From Gnetum montanum (taxonomy: Eukaryota; Streptophyta; Gnetopsida; Gnetales; Gnetaceae): a stretch of DNA of 64,000 nt. Position numbers and translations under genes: made by a program. This document shows, in pieces, positions 9,063 to 19,600 of this stretch (position 1 is the first letter of the stretch; each line of letters starts with the position of its first letter). The stretch spans positions 349,903-413,902 of the forward strand of contig MNCI01017754.1 of the NCBI GenBank assembly GCA_015680685.1. The letters are read 5' to 3'. The notes beneath the pieces are model-generated. The model had not been told where the DNA came from. It was given only the letters and a program-made list of their open reading frames with translations, and made no database searches.

Positions 9063-11120
9063 CCCACAAAATTAATAAATCCAAGATTGCAGCCGCTCAT
9101 GACGCGGCTTGTGGGAAAGCACCAGGCTGCGTTCTTAAAGGGACGCCACCTGCAGGACCAGGTCCTGCTGTTCCAGGAGGTCCAGCACTCTCTTCGGGCA
9201 GCCAAACTTCCGGGCCTGTGCATCAAGCTGGACATTACGAAGGCTTATGATTCCGTTAGTTGGACAGCCTTGAGGTCTGTTCTGCTCGCTAAAGGGTTGG
9301 ACCCGGCTTTCGTTGACCTCTGCCTACAGATCCAGCGTGGCGGACGGTTCTCGATCGATGTCGATGGGCAGTTGTGGGGCTTTCATGGGACCGGCCGTGG
9401 GCTGCGTCAAGGAGACCCTCTGTCCCCGCTCCTTTTTCTGATTTTGATGGACCTCCTGCAAACTTACTGTACGGAAGAAGGAGTTGCGGGGTTAAATGTC
9501 CACGGCATCCACTGCCTCTCTGCACATTTTGCGGATGACACCATGATTTACACCCGGGGCGCTGTTCCGCAGGCCAGGGCGATCCTGAAAGCACTGGACA
9601 GGCTGCACCGGGAAACCGGCCTGGAGCCCAACCCAGGGAAATCTGCGCTTTTTTTCACCCACACCCACCAGTCTGTGCGCAGCAAAATCGTCCAAATCCT
9701 GGGGATTCTCCCAGGGGCCGCTGATGCTACTTACCTGGGCATTCCTATGCATAACTGGAACAGGCAGCGAACCTGGCAAGCGCTCATTGCAAGGATGCAG
9801 AAGCGTGCTGCGCACTGGACAAATACTTTCCTGACGCGTAAAGGGAAGATGGTGTTGGCGTCCTCGGTGTTGGGAGCCATGTCGCGGTTCGCGGCCTCGG
9901 TGGCGTCCCCGCCCCTCGGCGTCACTGCCAAGATTGACCAAATTATCCGCAACTTTGTTTGGTCTGGAGGCAAGGGAGGAAATAGGATGCATCTGTTGGC
10001 TTGGCCAAAAATCGCGCGGCCCCGGTACGCAGGGGGGGTGGGGCTCCTCCCCTTCTCCCTGGAAGTGGCCCTGGGCCGGCATAGGCTCCTCCAACGCCTG
10101 ACCACTGACACCGAGGACCCTTCCCTCTGGGTGCAAATCCTGAGGGAAAAATACAGTCCCTGGACGGCGGCAGCTGCTGACTCCAACACTTGGAGGCAGC
10201 TCTGTGCTCAGGTTAGAACGATGGACAGCGTTGAAGAGATCCACCTGCACCCCCGGCAGCTCCTGCAGCAGCTGTTCCCGGCCGACCCACGATGGAAGCG
10301 GCTGTGGAAAGGTATTCTTCCAGAAAAAATTAAAGCCTTTGGGTGGCTGATTCTGCATCAGGCCCTCCCTGTCCGTGCTATGCTGCAGGCCCGGGGCATG
10401 GCAATCAACAATCTGTGCCCAATGTGCAATCAGCAGGCTGAGACTCAGCAGCATTTTGTTCTTGAGTGCCACATAACCAAACAGATGTGGCGAGCGGCGG
10501 GGCTCCGCTCTCCGCAATTCTCTGGCAACTCAGCAACGCTGGCGGCGCTCTGGGTCCTGTGGCGGGCCAGAAATGACTGCATTTTCAATGGAACCACAAT
10601 CCCCCCTGTGAGCACCCTGATCAGCAAGACGCGGTCTCTTTGGACGGAAATTGCCTCGGCAATGGCTCCCCCACCCACCACCGAACCTTACATTCAGCAG
10701 CGGACGCAAACGTGGCGGGGACGCGGGGGGGCCACTTCCCACGGCGGGAACCCCCCCCATGACGGAGCCCCGGCGTGGACGAGCCCTGGACAGTTTCACA
10801 CGAAGGAGAGGCAGGAACGGAATGCTGGCGTCTCTGCATCTCTCGGGAATCATGCCCCGATCATCCCTATGCAGGCTTCGGTGGCCAACGCCCCCAGTAC
10901 ACGCAGGACCGGCATCGCCCAGATCATTGACGAAAATAGACGTCGCAGGGCGGATGGATCCGAGCAGCCCAGGATGGCCAACAAATGACCGGCCGCGTCT
11001 CTCGGCTGCCTGCCGTCGTTACAGGCTGTCTGGGCGCCCTGGGTGGTGTCTTTCTTGCTGGGAAATTTGGCTGCTTGGGTGGTGGTTTTCTTGACGGGAA
11101 AATTCGCAGGTTTTCTGGGC
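9063..11120 (+). mobile_element. 5'-truncated non-LTR retrotransposon (LINE), GC-rich
   Basis: A sharp change from AT-rich flank to GC-rich, CG-containing sequence at about 9080, and back to AT-rich sequence after the single N at 11121, outlines the insertion. It carries only the RT-side part of ORF2; ORF1, the endonuclease and the N-terminal part of RT are absent, as expected of 5' truncation during target-primed reverse transcription. About 130 bp of GC-rich 3' UTR follows the stop. No convincing poly-A tail or target-site duplication was found. The N lies exactly where the 3' end should be, so the junction may be misassembled. It sits downstream of the proline-rich gene in the same direction. 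Confidence 0.8.
9087..10988 (+). CDS. LINE ORF2 fragment: reverse transcriptase and zinc-binding domain
   Basis: Open frame of 633 codons counted from a TTG at 9087 (first ATG at 9099); the frame is open back to 9063, so the 5' end is a truncation point, not a true start. Counting from 9087: LDITKAYDSVSW at 48-59 holds the first catalytic Asp (49), RQGDPLSP lies at 107-114, and FADD at 148-151 gives the other two, so the catalytic triad is kept. The thumb region has GGVGLLPF (316-323). A zf-RVT-type CCHC follows: C444, C447, H456, C461. WVLWRARNDCIFNG (489-502) is the usual block after it. The tail (530-633) is R/P/G-rich. Between thumb and zinc motif the protein is shorter than usual plant LINEs, lacking the familiar GxG...FWxDxW block. 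No stop or frameshift interrupts it. Expression is unlikely without its own 5' end. Confidence 0.8.
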   Translation: MQPLMTRLVGKHQAAFLKGRHLQDQVLLFQEVQHSLRAAKLPGLCIKLDITKAYDSVSWTALRSVLLAKGLDPAFVDLCLQIQRGGRFSIDVDGQLWGFHGTGRGLRQGDPLSPLLFLILMDLLQTYCTEEGVAGLNVHGIHCLSAHFADDTMIYTRGAVPQARAILKALDRLHRETGLEPNPGKSALFFTHTHQSVRSKIVQILGILPGAADATYLGIPMHNWNRQRTWQALIARMQKRAAHWTNTFLTRKGKMVLASSVLGAMSRFAASVASPPLGVTAKIDQIIRNFVWSGGKGGNRMHLLAWPKIARPRYAGGVGLLPFSLEVALGRHRLLQRLTTDTEDPSLWVQILREKYSPWTAAAADSNTWRQLCAQVRTMDSVEEIHLHPRQLLQQLFPADPRWKRLWKGILPEKIKAFGWLILHQALPVRAMLQARGMAINNLCPMCNQQAETQQHFVLECHITKQMWRAAGLRSPQFSGNSATLAALWVLWRARNDCIFNGTTIPPVSTLISKTRSLWTEIASAMAPPPTTEPYIQQRTQTWRGRGGATSHGGNPPHDGAPAWTSPGQFHTKERQERNAGVSASLGNHAPIIPMQASVANAPSTRRTGIAQIIDENRRRRADGSEQPRMANK

Positions 11121-11121
11121 N

Positions 11122-12500
11122 GTGTATAAAGAAAGGGGTACTCCTATTTATTATTTTTAAAGCTAAATTCATTGGAGAAAGTTTTAAATAAAAAATTATT
11201 ATCACATTATTTAAATTTAGTTGAATATAAATATCTTACCTTTTAAATATGAACTGAGAGAGTTCAAGTTTCAAATATCTCTCTTTAAAATTTCATCACC
11301 TAAAGCCATAAAGCTCTTCTCACCAAGTAGGGGATTCCAAGAGGGTTGGTGGATGAGGAAAAACCTAACCTCTTCGAGTGGTTATGCCCAAAATTTAACC
11401 TTGGTCTTTGACTTGATAAATGAGTACCTTACCATCACTCCAGATGATGGTTCCTTCAAATATTTCTCTCTATGTGATTATTTTATTTTATTAAGATTGA
11501 ATATGTCATTCCAAAATTTAACAAACTACACTTGGTTAAATTTATAATTAATTTAGGTTATTTAAATCAAAAGATAATTGGAATTCTAGACGTTGACCAA
11601 ACTCCTAAAGTTTTTTATTTTTTTCAAAAATTATCTTTAATTCTTTTTTCCAAATTCCAAACTAGAATATTGATGAACCTAGCTTTGACAAGTAGAATTT
11701 AAAAGGCTCATGAGCTTCTTCTAATGATTCACTATTTAATCCTTCATAACATGTACATATCGTACTGCCATAAACTCAAACAACAATCTTATGATTTCTT
11801 TTTAGAGTAAAAGCTTGCAAATACTTTTTCTTTATTGAGGTATAGTAATGTAATTCTACATCTTATAAAGAATAATTGAAGAGCTAAAAGTTAAATAAAA
11901 TTATTTAAAAAATCCCTTCATTATATATATTTAGAATCTCTCATTTATGTTTTCCTAGGGTAAAGTCGTTTGATATGTGTAGAATAATATCTTTAAGGTA
12001 GGGTTCTTAGAATACTGCTAGAAGGTTTTCAACCCAATAACTTCAAGAGTAAAGTAATAGGAGCTAACCAAGGGGTCATTAATCTCTCAAATTTCTAAAT
12101 TAGTATTCATGATTTTTGAGGTCAGATTTCCCTCCTTGTTATGCAGCCCAAGCATAGTATTTATATGCACCATTTACTAGAGGCTTCTCATTTAAATATA
12201 TCTTCATATTTTTTATAAAAGTAAAAACAAGTGAAAATTTACTTATAATTTATTGATTAAGGCTGATTACAATTTACAAATAAAAAATTACACAAAAACT
12301 CATGAATTAAACTTATTCATATTTGTGATGATAATGATAATCCTAAACATCAACCGTCCTACGGTTTACCGTGGATAGAAAATTCATGGTAAACATATTA
12401 AAACACTTATTACATATTATTATTTAATATTTGTTGTTGCTAATTACCGAAGAATTTGCAAGTGGATATCATCAACCGATAACCATAAAAATAGAATAAA
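11122..12500. other. Unassigned AT-rich spacer between LINE and pseudogene
   Basis: No supported gene. A 108-codon frame at 11221-11547 (+) has no recognised motif and AT-rich codons like the surrounding non-coding DNA. A small perfect dyad AACCGT-CCT-ACGGTT lies at 12352-12366; its half sites resemble MYB cores, but it stands alone. Confidence 0.4.
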
Positions 12501-12745
12501 CAGCGATCGATGATTATTAAATAAACTTATAAATGTAAAACAGCAAAAGGGATTACAGAACCAAATTTGGAATGGGAAAATTTATAACTAGAGTGGCGGA
12601 TCAAAGGGTGAGTATACATTATTCAAATTCACGGATCAAAATCCAATAAGCCATCTACAACATATAATTGATATAACTAAAATACTTGTGACACCTTCAC
12701 AAAGACCCTATGAAAATGCTATACCAACAATCAAAGGTTAGGATT

Positions 12746-13237
12746 TTAAGGATAAGCCGGTGGAGCAGCAGAGATGAAGGGATTTGAGGGGATGGAGTAT
12801 GAGGAAATGAAATTGTGGGGAGGGGAGGCAATGTAGTCTGTGAAGGCGTTTGTGGGATTGAGATTTTGGGAAAAGGACGCAGTGCATTGGGCTTAGGAAT
12901 TCCTGAAGAACTTGTGGGCAACTGCTGTGGTTGAGGCAGAGGAGGCAGACCACCACGTGGATTGGGAATAGATGATGGGATCTGCTGTGGCTATGGCAGA
13001 GGTGGAATTCCGGCTGGTTTTAGCATAGATGGAAGAGATACTGGTGGAATGCTGAGCTTTGGAATGCTTCTAATGGAGGGCAAGGGTGGAATGCTGAATT
13101 TGGGCACTTGGCTTTTGGGTATGCTAGGAATTGCTGGTGAGTCTTGCTGCATCTGCTGATGATAACACAAGTGCCCAACAAAAGACCATCATCCGCAGTA
13201 CAGATCTGTTCATTCCTACTTTTGTTGGAGAAGCCAT
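12746..13237 (-). pseudogene. Pseudogene copy of the secreted proline-rich protein, inverted
   Basis: Reading the minus strand from ATG 13237, the first 33 codons match the intact gene (signal peptide with MMVFCWALV and SSADAARLT). Then a net loss of about 32 bases, covering the poly-glutamine part, shifts the frame into a TAG at 13126-13124. The protein would end after 37 residues. Further on, a second TAG (12993-12991) replaces the CAG of the intact gene, and a one-base loss near 12770 shifts the end again. Between these lesions the repeats remain clear (PKISIPQTPSQTTLPPLP). It lies tail to tail with the gene at 8164, about 4.1 kb apart, and the LINE sits between them. Both flanks are also duplicated. 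A trace of transcription remains possible because the promoter block is kept. Confidence 0.8.
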
Positions 13238-13353
13238 GATTATTTAAGAAATAGGAAAATGGGGTAAATATGATGTTGATGATGGAGATTGGCACTCTGC
13301 AAATCCTGGAAGTTGAAATGTGCATATGGTGATATGGAAAGCAGCAGGGTAAC

Positions 13354-13408
13354 GGTATTTATAACAAAATAAATAAATAAATAAATAATCACAGATTATC
13401 ATCATGCA
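13354..13408 (-). promoter_or_regulatory. Relic promoter of the pseudogene: TATA, dyad, RY core
   Basis: On the minus strand, in order, are CATGCA/TGCATG (13408-13403), GATAATC-TGT-GATTAT (13400-13388), an (ATTT)n tract, and GTTATAAATACC (13365-13354). This is the same order as at 8007-8047. The right arm of the dyad runs into the tetranucleotide tract, so the arms are shorter than in the intact gene. Confidence 0.55.
13367..13388. repeat. (AAAT)n microsatellite between dyad and TATA box
   Basis: About five and a half AAAT units. In the intact gene the dyad and TATA box are 6 bp apart; here the tract pushes them about 22 bp further apart. Confidence 0.85.
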
Positions 13409-13880
13409 ACATAAATCTGTCCAAGTTTGGTGGTTATTGCAGCTATGTTGGGTGACTAAGCAATGAGAGTACTGTTGATATTTGCAATGCGTGGTGCTAC
13501 TTATCATGCTATGTTCTTAGCTGTTTGGCAATTTACCTGACATTTTAAAAAGTAGCTCAGCCAACGATCTGTTGTTTGTTACCAAATCCGTTGATTTCAT
13601 ACCTATTTCTATAGTTGGGTCGATCTCACTTTGGTGTGGACATTTCTGTTCACCTTTCCGCCCAGACATGCCTTGCAGTCAATTCAAAATCGTCTCTCTA
13701 GTTACCGTTTCAAAATTTAGTTCTGCCAAACTTTGCTTTGTTTCTGTCCTTATTTAATGGACTCTCCACCAACGGTCACGGACATGTCCTTTATTTATCA
13801 ATTCTTTATGCGGTTTAAGTGGTATATGTTCTGTGAGAGAAACGTCTAAAACTTACCATCATGATTTTGGTCAATACTTT
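13409..13880 (-). other. Duplicated upstream flank of the pseudogene
   Basis: Reverse-complement homologue of about 7550-8006. The end of similarity near 13880-13900 marks the duplication boundary. Small frames at 13572-13757 and 13861-14046 fall in or at the edge of this non-coding homology and are not supported as genes. Confidence 0.5.
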
Positions 13881-13899
13881 AGGTGTCGATGTTTCGTTT

Positions 13900-15287
13900 G
13901 TTTCCCCGGTGTCTATAACGAACCGAATCAAGAATTTAGAAATCAGCACGTGTGAATTCACTATGGCTAATTTTATCATCGTTGTCTTTGTGGCATGGCT
14001 TTTATTTTCTGTTTTTGTTTTGCGTGTCTCTCTTTTCAAAACATAAAAAGGAATTCAACTATGGCATGGCTTGTGAATTTACTACCATTACTAATTTACT
14101 ATCATGAACTCAATTTAGCAATTGAATTCTAATAATTTAGTATTTACTAAATTACTAAATTTTATTCATTGAACTTAGTAATTTAGTGGTAATAGTGGAA
14201 TAGCTTCATGTTGAGATACTCTTATTAATAGTGAGTCACATCTTCTCCTTTTTATGGGTAGAGATTATGCTATTATCTCTAAGTTCCCTTCTGTGTATAT
14301 CAAATAGCCATTTTGTTGGGACAAAGCTAGGATGATAATGATTAGTTGTGTATATCAATCAAGAGGATTAGAGATTTTTAGTAGAAAAAACATGGAATAG
14401 CTTACAATTTAACTAGTAATTATGTGTGTTATTAATGTTAAGCATGGAACAATAACGCGAAGATCAAGATTAAAAACCATGAAGTTATAGTAAACAATTC
14501 AAATACTAGGATCACTTATTTGGATGGATAGTAAAATTAGCAATGATGTAACAAATAGAACTAAAGTAAAATAGATGAAAGGATGAAAAATAAGTATTAC
14601 ATTTTTTTTTATAAAAGCATTTCCACTATATTGAGGTAAAAGGTTAATAAAACTATTACCATTCCTAGATCCCATATGATATAGAAAGTTGGCCAAACAA
14701 AAAACATCATAATGTATGTATGTAGTGAAGATGTAAGGATTAGAGTGGATGTTGGATGTCACTATAGAAGATAAATTAGCAAAAATTTTTATTAGGAAAA
14801 GCTTAGGGGTAGCACTTATATATGAAAATATTCACAAAAAATGTCTCAAAATCTTAGTCACGTGTAAAGAAGACCCTAGAGTATGTATGTTAGAAGAGGG
14901 TGCTTAATTTAAATAGAGGGAAAACAACAATAAAATAGGTCAAAGCATATTTAGAATGCAAAAATAAAGAAAGACATATGAGAATTGGATATTAGTATTA
15001 ATATGGCTCTTCTTAAAGTGAAATAGAGAAAAATAACTTACGCCAATCCTATGCAATTGGTATAAAGCTAAAATGATGATGATCCATGTATATTAATTAA
15101 TAGCATTGTAAGATATCAAAATGAGAAATCAAGATATGAAAAAGGAACAATGATAATGGTGATTTCATGAATACAAAGAATTACAACATTCTAACCTAAA
15201 ATTGCCTAGTTTTAGTTGTAGCTCCTTTATACATGACCTGGGTCACTTGAATATATTTATTAAGAATGTTTTTCCTTTGCAAGGCCC
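13900..15287. other. Unassigned AT-rich sequence
   Basis: No coding frame with a recognisable motif. The 87-codon minus frame at 14499-14762 has no family I know. The stretch ends where homology to the Copia LTR begins at 15288. Confidence 0.4.
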
Positions 15288-16543
15288 ACTAAATAATATC
15301 TTTTTAAAGAGCTTACTACCATGTCAACCTAAGTGAGAGGAAAGCTCATCATAATGAATATAACTTGGCTCTTGTAGCTCTCTCAAAAGCTAAAACAATT
15401 TAGAACCATATTTTAATTTTATACAGGCTACACCAAGGAAAGCTATGCCACATTAGCAAAAATAAAAAGGGCCTTATAAGATTTAAAGGAGAAAAGAACT
15501 ATGTATTATAGCCTATGGCCAAATAATTTAGTTAAAGATGTAAAAAGGAGAGAAGGCAAATGGGCTGTAAGATGAGAGCTTAGTTATAGTAAAAGCTCTT
15601 CTCATCCGAAAGCTCTATGAAAGGAAGCTCAGAAATAAAGTTTAGGATGCAAAAGATCATTATACAAAAAAGTGAAAGCCTAGACTACAATAGTAGTTCA
15701 TTAACAAAAAGAATATATGAAGCCAGTAGAGCCATTATGTCTAATACAAAAAGAGCTTATTATTTCCACAAGATGTTAACGAACCATTAGCACCAAAAAT
15801 GAAATCATAGTTTTCTTTCTCCTCTACCAATCTTTCAATGCTCACCTTAAGCTCATACCAAAAGCAGCAATGGAGGCAAAGATGTAATGGATATAGCTTA
15901 TTCTTCTTTAGCTACCCTTCTCAATAGTTTTTAAAAGCTATAGCTTCTTCTCTCCCATGATTCTCTAACTCCATATCTCTAATCTATCAACAATGACTAA
16001 ATAAATGGCTTTGGAAACAACTACAAAGAATAATGGTGATATATTGAAGCTTACTAGTTCACCTCTATGATTCTATTTTTGGTGCTCTTGTGCTTGAGCT
16101 AGAACTTATTCTTCTATTATTATTTTCCTCTCTCTCTCTCTCTCTCTCTAAAAATATCTATAATGTTTGAGTCTTTGTGTTGAGATAAGCTAAAGTGCTT
16201 TCCTCTTTCTTTGAGCTATGAAAGCTGACTCTTGTGTCTTCAAGCTTAGTGGTTGTGCTTAGTCTAGGATTGTAAGAGAAGTCCTATAATATTTCTTAGT
16301 TAATAAAATTATTCTACCTCCTAGGAACCTGGGGGAGATTTATAGTGAATGTAGGCTTACCAATATAGTAGCTGAACTACCTTAAAAGTTTTGTGTCTAT
16401 CTATTCTTTCTTTTATAGTTGCTCGATTTATTGGGTTAACTTTTCATTTTAGGTCTTTCCACTAGTCTCTGATTAGCTCAATTTTTTTAAAAGGCCTTGA
16501 TTCACCCCCACTTCTCAGTACCTTCAGCTACATCCAAGAAACA
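15288..16543 (+). repeat. Copia 5' LTR, missing its first ~870 bp
   Basis: Aligns with the right-hand part of the LTRs at 22526-24665 and 26039-28183, from the TCTTTTTAAAGAGCT block (15290; 23425) to the shared end GAAACA (16543; 24665). A (CT)n run at 16128-16149 is expanded relative to the other LTRs. The U3 start is missing, so the left part was deleted or replaced. Confidence 0.65.
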
Positions 16544-16548
16544 ATAAA

Positions 16549-16564
16549 TAATATCAAACCTTGG
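16549..16564 (+). other. Decayed tRNA-iMet primer binding site
   Basis: TAATATCAAACCTTGG follows the LTR end after 5 bases. It matches the usual plant Copia primer site TGGTATCAGAGC... once several G-to-A changes are allowed, and it keeps CCTTGG. Its place directly after the LTR is the main support. Confidence 0.45.
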
Positions 16565-16616
16565 TTAACACCTCTTAACTTAACAATCTATGTTGTACAT
16601 TTTCCTTGTTCTGGAT

Positions 16617-19600
16617 ATGGAAAATCAAGGCTTCTCATTTAATAGAGCTTCATGGTTTGATGGATCAAATTATCCTCTTTGAAAGTTTAAGATGAAAACA
16701 TATCTCCTAGCTGATGGTGATGATGTTTGGAAAGTAGTTAGTAGAGGAACCAACAATTCTATGGATGATGCTTGAGCTATGAACACATTGGTCTGTGGCT
16801 TTCATGTGATAGTATGTATGAAGATTATGCATCATCAATCGGCCAAATAAATATGGAAGCATTTCAAGATATTTATAAAGGAGATGATAAAGTGAAGAAG
16901 TATAAGCTACTGATTTTAAGAGCATATTTTAATGCTTTGAAAATGAAATAGAATGAAAATATTAGTACTTTCTTCAGCCAAGTAGATAAAAGTGTTAGTG
17001 AGATGACTATGCTTGGTGAAACAACGTCTAATAATATAATTTCCTAGAAAATCCTATCTAGTTTACCTAGCAAATTTGAAGCAAAGGTATTATCCATAAA
17101 AGTGGAAAAATATCCTTCTACATTAATAATAGCTAAGCTCTATCCATCAAAGTGGCAAAAGATCATTCTAGATTGATAGTGGCAAAAGATGTTGAAGAAA
17201 ATTGTTTCGCTCATTTTTCTTATGTTGATAAAATAATAGAGGATTTTGATATTGTTACTCAAGACTTATGTTCATTTCTTGAAATGATTGATAATTATGA
17301 TTCAAATGATGATTTTTGAAGCTTTATGTATACTAATTCAAATGAACAAAAGCCTCCTAGTACTTCTAAGACTATAGGCTTAAATCGAGATGAAAATGGA
17401 TCAAACTCATTAGACATAGTTGAAACCAAATATGAAGAAGTTGATAACATCAATATAGAAGGGTTAATGAAGCAACTGGAGATGGTAGTCAAAGTAAATG
17501 AAAATTTAAACATAGTTTTAAAAGAAATATAGAAAGAAATCAAGACATGCAAGATGAAATTTAAATAAAATAAATTAAGAAATTTAAAGCTAAAAGAGAA
17601 AGTGTTACTACTAAAGAGGGATATGAAAGATAAGGCTTCTCATGTCACATTATATATTTTTAGGAGGTTTACCCACAACTTCGAATAACTCAAGAATATC
17701 ATCAACAATAATTGATCAAGTGATGAAAAGAGGGGTCTTGGCTATGAGTCTCATCCCTCAACAAAACTATCTTTAATAAAAGCATCAATGCATAAGATAA
17801 AAGCTCAAATAAAGCCGCCATAGTCATAAGCTATGAACTCATATAAAGGTAACGGTATTGTTCCTACTCATGTAATTCCAATTGTCAAGTATGACTCAAG
17901 ATTGATAGCTAATTTCTTTCAAGGATATTATTTTAATTGTGAAATGTTAGACCATAAAACAAGAAATTGTAGGATAACTTTTCTTGTTATGAAATTATGC
18001 ATTATTCCCATGCTAGTAAAAACGTTTCACAAAATATTAGAAGAGGAAAACAAGTTTGGAGACCAATCAATAGAAGAGCTCTCCTTGTGCAATTAGCCTT
18101 AAAATGCTCTTACAACCCAAAGACATGGTTTCTTCGCAACAACTGTTCTCAACATATGATTGGTGATAAATCAAAGTTTATCATACTTAAACTATTTAAT
18201 ATAGGAAAGTTAAGCTTCGTTGATAAAGGTAAAGCCATGGTAAGAGGTATTGGTTCAATTAAAATTCATAATGATTTTTCTAAAGTTCATAATGTTTATT
18301 TTATTAATGGCTTGCATTGCAATTTGCTGAGCTTACTACAGTTTTCAAGAGAAGGTTATGATATCTCATTCATGAATGAGAAATGTATATTAGAGAATAA
18401 AGAAAATAATTTTAAAGATTATGTTACATGAGTAGGAAATAATTTGTATTTTATAAATGAGCAACCTCAATGTTTACTCTTTTCTGTAAGATAAGTAGGA
18501 GTAGGTTATGACATAAAAGACAAGGACACTTAAGTTCATGAAGAATCCAAGCTCTCATCAAGGCTCAAAGTGTAAGAGGAATTCCTTAGGTAAGCCAGCT
18601 AGAAAAGATATGTTTTGCATGCCAACATGGTAACCAAAGTAGAGCTACCTTTAAGCTAGTAAATTCTCATTGTAAAGATAATCTTGAATTACTACTTATG
18701 GATGGTTGTGGACCTTTCAATGTAGTTGGTTTTGATGGGAGCAAATATGTATTTCTTATCATTGATGATTATACTAGAATTTTATGGCTAACATGTATTG
18801 AAAAAAAGTCTATGTATTTAAAATTAAAGGCATTTAAAAATATGGTTGAAATTGAAATAGGACTTAAAATTAAAGCTATTAGAATTGATAATGAAGGTGA
18901 GTTTACCTCAAATGAATTTCTTGAGGTATATAGAGATTCAAGTATTAATAGGTACTTCTCATGAGCTAGAATGCCTAAGTAGAATGGTGTTGTAGAGAAG
19001 AAAAATAGAACTATATTGGAGATGATCTTATTAGTGATGAATAAGAAGAATGTATCAAAGTATCTATGTAATGAGGTAGCCATAACAATTGTCAATATAA
19101 CTAATAGATGTTTGGTAAGAGCTAATAATGGCAAGACTCCTTATCAAATGTGGTATGATAAAATGGCTAATGTTCAATATTTCAAAAGTTTTGGTAGCAA
19201 GTGATATATTAAGAATTAAGATAATATTCATGAGTTTGATATTTATTGTAACGATAATTTATTTATTGAATATTATAGTCATTTAAAGTTTATCCTTAAA
19301 TTTAAAAACATTAAGATTATTGAAATACCTCATATTAAGATTGATGAATTATCTAAAGAGGATAACATTGTGGCTGAGAAAGGTATGAAAGTAGATGAAG
19401 AAGAAAATACTGATGGTATTTTGACATTTGAATAAGCTGATGAGATTGAAGAAGAGAAGACAACCTTAGTTGATGATGCAAAAATAGAGTAAGAGGCTAC
19501 ACCTAATTATGGCCTAATAAGAAGAATATAAAGGTTTAGATCCATGATAGATATTCTTAGGACATCTCTTAGACAATGAAAAAGGAGGAATAGAGCTAAA

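Noticed and set aside
9492-10517. 341-codon open frame on the minus strand
   Set aside because: It lies opposite the LINE reverse transcriptase, which has clear motifs on the plus strand. GC-rich coding DNA often leaves long open antisense frames.
10651-11094. 147-codon frame on the plus strand in another phase
   Set aside because: Overlaps the end of LINE ORF2 in a different frame, low-complexity P/R/G text without a motif.
11221-11547. 108-codon frame after the LINE
   Set aside because: No recognised domain, no duplicate, and composition like neighbouring non-coding DNA.
12352-12366. Dyad AACCGT-CCT-ACGGTT as a MYB-regulated promoter
   Set aside because: A single 15-bp dyad without a nearby gene start is compatible with chance.
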